The notes under the pieces were generated by a model. The model saw only the letters and a list, made by a program, of their open reading frames with translations. It made no database searches and had not been told where the DNA came from. DNA of 64,000 nt from Demequina subtropica. Its GTDB lineage: Bacteria > Actinomycetota > Actinomycetes > Actinomycetales > Demequinaceae. The position numbers and the translations under genes were made by a program. The DNA is taken from positions 32,050 through 96,049 of the forward strand of contig NZ_BBMB01000014.1 of the NCBI RefSeq assembly GCF_000971235.1, read 5' to 3'. Shown piece by piece: positions 63,018 through 64,000 of the stretch (position 1 is the first letter of the stretch; each line of letters begins with the position of its first letter).

Positions 63018-63422
63018 ATGCCCATCGACGTGACCTATGCGGACGAGGTCGAGATCCGCGACCACTACCGGCGCATGATCGACGCCTGGGGCGATGCGGC
63101 CGCCTATGCCGAGTGCTTCACCCCCGACGCCGACTACATCATCGCGAACGGGATGATCGAGCACGGGTGGAAGGAGATCGTGGACGGCCACGAGATCATC
63201 TTCAACGCCTGGGCGCGGGACAGCCGCCTGGTCGGGGTGATCGCCAGCATCCGCTTCATCACCACGGACGTTGCGCTGCTGATCGCGCACGGCCACATCG
63301 AGTACCTCGATCACCGGTCGAGCGACGGCAACAAGCGCACCGTCTACTCGTTGGTCGCTCACAGGACCGGCGGACGCTGGCTCTTCGCGGCATATCAGAA
63401 CACGCCGGTCGGCGGCCGCTGA
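63018..63422 (+). CDS. NTF2-like/SnoaL-type protein
   Basis: A 134-residue small protein of the NTF2-like cone fold: EVEIRDHYRRMIDAWGDAAA, YAECFTPDADYIIANGMIE, GWKEIVDGHEIIFNAWARDS and GRWLFAAYQNTPV. The layout fits the SgcJ/EcaC-oxidoreductase-like subgroup, often annotated as hypothetical; whether it is an enzyme is unclear. ATG 63018 is supported by GAAGGAG seven bases upstream. A strong hairpin follows, so it is monocistronic. Confidence 0.8.
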   Translation: MPIDVTYADEVEIRDHYRRMIDAWGDAAAYAECFTPDADYIIANGMIEHGWKEIVDGHEIIFNAWARDSRLVGVIASIRFITTDVALLIAHGHIEYLDHRSSDGNKRTVYSLVAHRTGGRWLFAAYQNTPVGGR

Positions 63423-63433
63423 GGCGTGCCTCG

Positions 63434-63473
63434 TGCCGTTCCCGTCGGCGGGTCATCGCCGACGGGAACGGCA
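63434..63473 (+). terminator. Terminator of the NTF2-like gene
   Basis: A perfect 17-bp stem (63434-63450 with 63457-63473, loop GGTCAT) 12 bases after the stop. Confidence 0.85.
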
Positions 63474-63511
63474 TGTCGGGCGCGCGCCCTCGCGCTGGCA
63501 CAATGGGCGCC

Positions 63512-63964
63512 ATGCGCCTCCACATCGCCGCGGACCACGCGGGCTTCGAGCTCAAGCAGCACCTCATCGCCCACCTCACCGAGGCCGGCCACGACGTGGT
63601 CGACCACGGCGCCCACGAGTACGACGCGCTCGACGACTACCCGCCCATGTGCATCGCCGCCGCCGAGGCCGTGGCCGCGAGCGACGGCGCCGAGCTCGGC
63701 ATCGTCATCGGAGGATCGGGCAACGGCGAGCAGCTCGCCGCCAACCGCGTCACCGGCATCCGCGCCGCGCTCATCTGGTCGGTCGAGACCGCGAAGCTCG
63801 CGCGCCAGCACAACGACGCGCAGATCGGCTCGATCGGCGCGCGCATGCACTCGCTCGACGAGGCCACAGCGATCGCGGACGCGTTCCTCGCGGAGCCGTT
63901 CTCGGGCGACGAGCGCCACCAGCGCCGCATCGACCTCATGAAGGACTACGAGGCGCAGCGCTGA
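63512..63964 (+). CDS. rpiB: Ribose-5-phosphate isomerase B
   Basis: A 150-residue enzyme interconverting ribose 5-phosphate and ribulose 5-phosphate in the pentose phosphate pathway. LHIAADHAGFELKQHLIAHL, VDHGAHEYDALDDYP, IGGSGNGEQLAANRVTGIRA and ARQHNDAQIGSIGARMHSLD match the Mycobacterium tuberculosis-type RpiB, which has Ser in place of the catalytic-loop Cys of E. coli RpiB and uses a Glu base. ATG 63512 is chosen because CACAAT (63499-63504) ends seven bases before it. The remaining 36 bases to the window edge show nothing. Confidence 0.95.
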   Translation: MRLHIAADHAGFELKQHLIAHLTEAGHDVVDHGAHEYDALDDYPPMCIAAAEAVAASDGAELGIVIGGSGNGEQLAANRVTGIRAALIWSVETAKLARQHNDAQIGSIGARMHSLDEATAIADAFLAEPFSGDERHQRRIDLMKDYEAQR

Positions 63965-64000
63965 CCCGCGCCCTGTGAGGTGCGGAGTGCCCAGAATCGC

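Overview
The window is about 64 kb of very GC-rich (roughly 70% or more) bacterial chromosome with dense gene packing. Gene content and signals point to a Gram-positive actinobacterium, most likely order Micrococcales (a Demequina/Cellulomonas-like organism; this placement is an inference). The markers are the murI-MBL-rph-rdgB cluster, a DUF4916 Nudix protein, the Mycobacterium-type RpiB, group II truncated haemoglobin, paired dynamin-like GTPases next to ssb and ettA, and many GTG starts. I see no insertion sequence, prophage or CRISPR array; this looks like core chromosome with some lineage-specific genes.

Layout. 0-5.4 kb: end of murI, an MBL-fold hydrolase, rph, rdgB, mug, a Nudix protein, thioredoxin, a LysE-type exporter, tRNA-Leu and peroxiredoxin bcp. 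5.4-10.8 kb: a 1,250-residue zinc-ribbon membrane protein, tRNA-Lys and a solitary CDP-glucose-4,6-dehydratase-like gene. 10.9-14.2 kb: an OpuC-type betaine/choline importer whose binding protein appears circularly permuted. 14.3-17.9 kb: a DUF4126 protein, tRNA-His, orn and a YtrA-like GntR-ABC operon. 18-25.5 kb: a YtfQRT-YjfF-like sugar importer, a second orphan sugar ATPase and a LacI regulator. 25.5-28.7 kb: an Old Yellow Enzyme, a TetR regulator, a heme-binding-like beta-barrel protein and tRNA-Arg. 29-34.6 kb: two GTPases, ssb and ettA. 34.7-41.9 kb: VOC and thioesterase genes, a second betaine importer (proV-proW-proX) and a mscS-glbO-tesB operon. 41.9-49.4 kb: malQ and two tandem M1 aminopeptidases. 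49.5-60 kb: GNAT, GGDEF, MFS, lipoprotein, ClC, MarR, TrmL, ABC exporter and GH13 glucosidase. 60-64 kb: a lipoprotein, an M13 peptidase, an NTF2-like protein and rpiB.

Themes. Two betaine importers, the MscS channel and the ClC channel suggest attention to osmotic and ionic balance. MalQ, the GH13 glucosidase, the sugar importer and RpiB serve carbohydrate use. Thioredoxin and the peroxiredoxin form a thiol-redox pair.

Two signals cut across the gene list. First, the decamer GGACGATGCG recurs at least 24 times (its 9-bp core 32 times) on both strands, in every coding frame, between genes and as inverted pairs forming terminator stems. This is far above chance and resembles DNA-uptake-type or other highly iterated motifs. 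Second, at least 17 genes have a -10 hexamer (TAnnnT-like) ending 6-7 bp before the start codon, so their mRNAs are probably leaderless. All counts were made by eye and are lower bounds.
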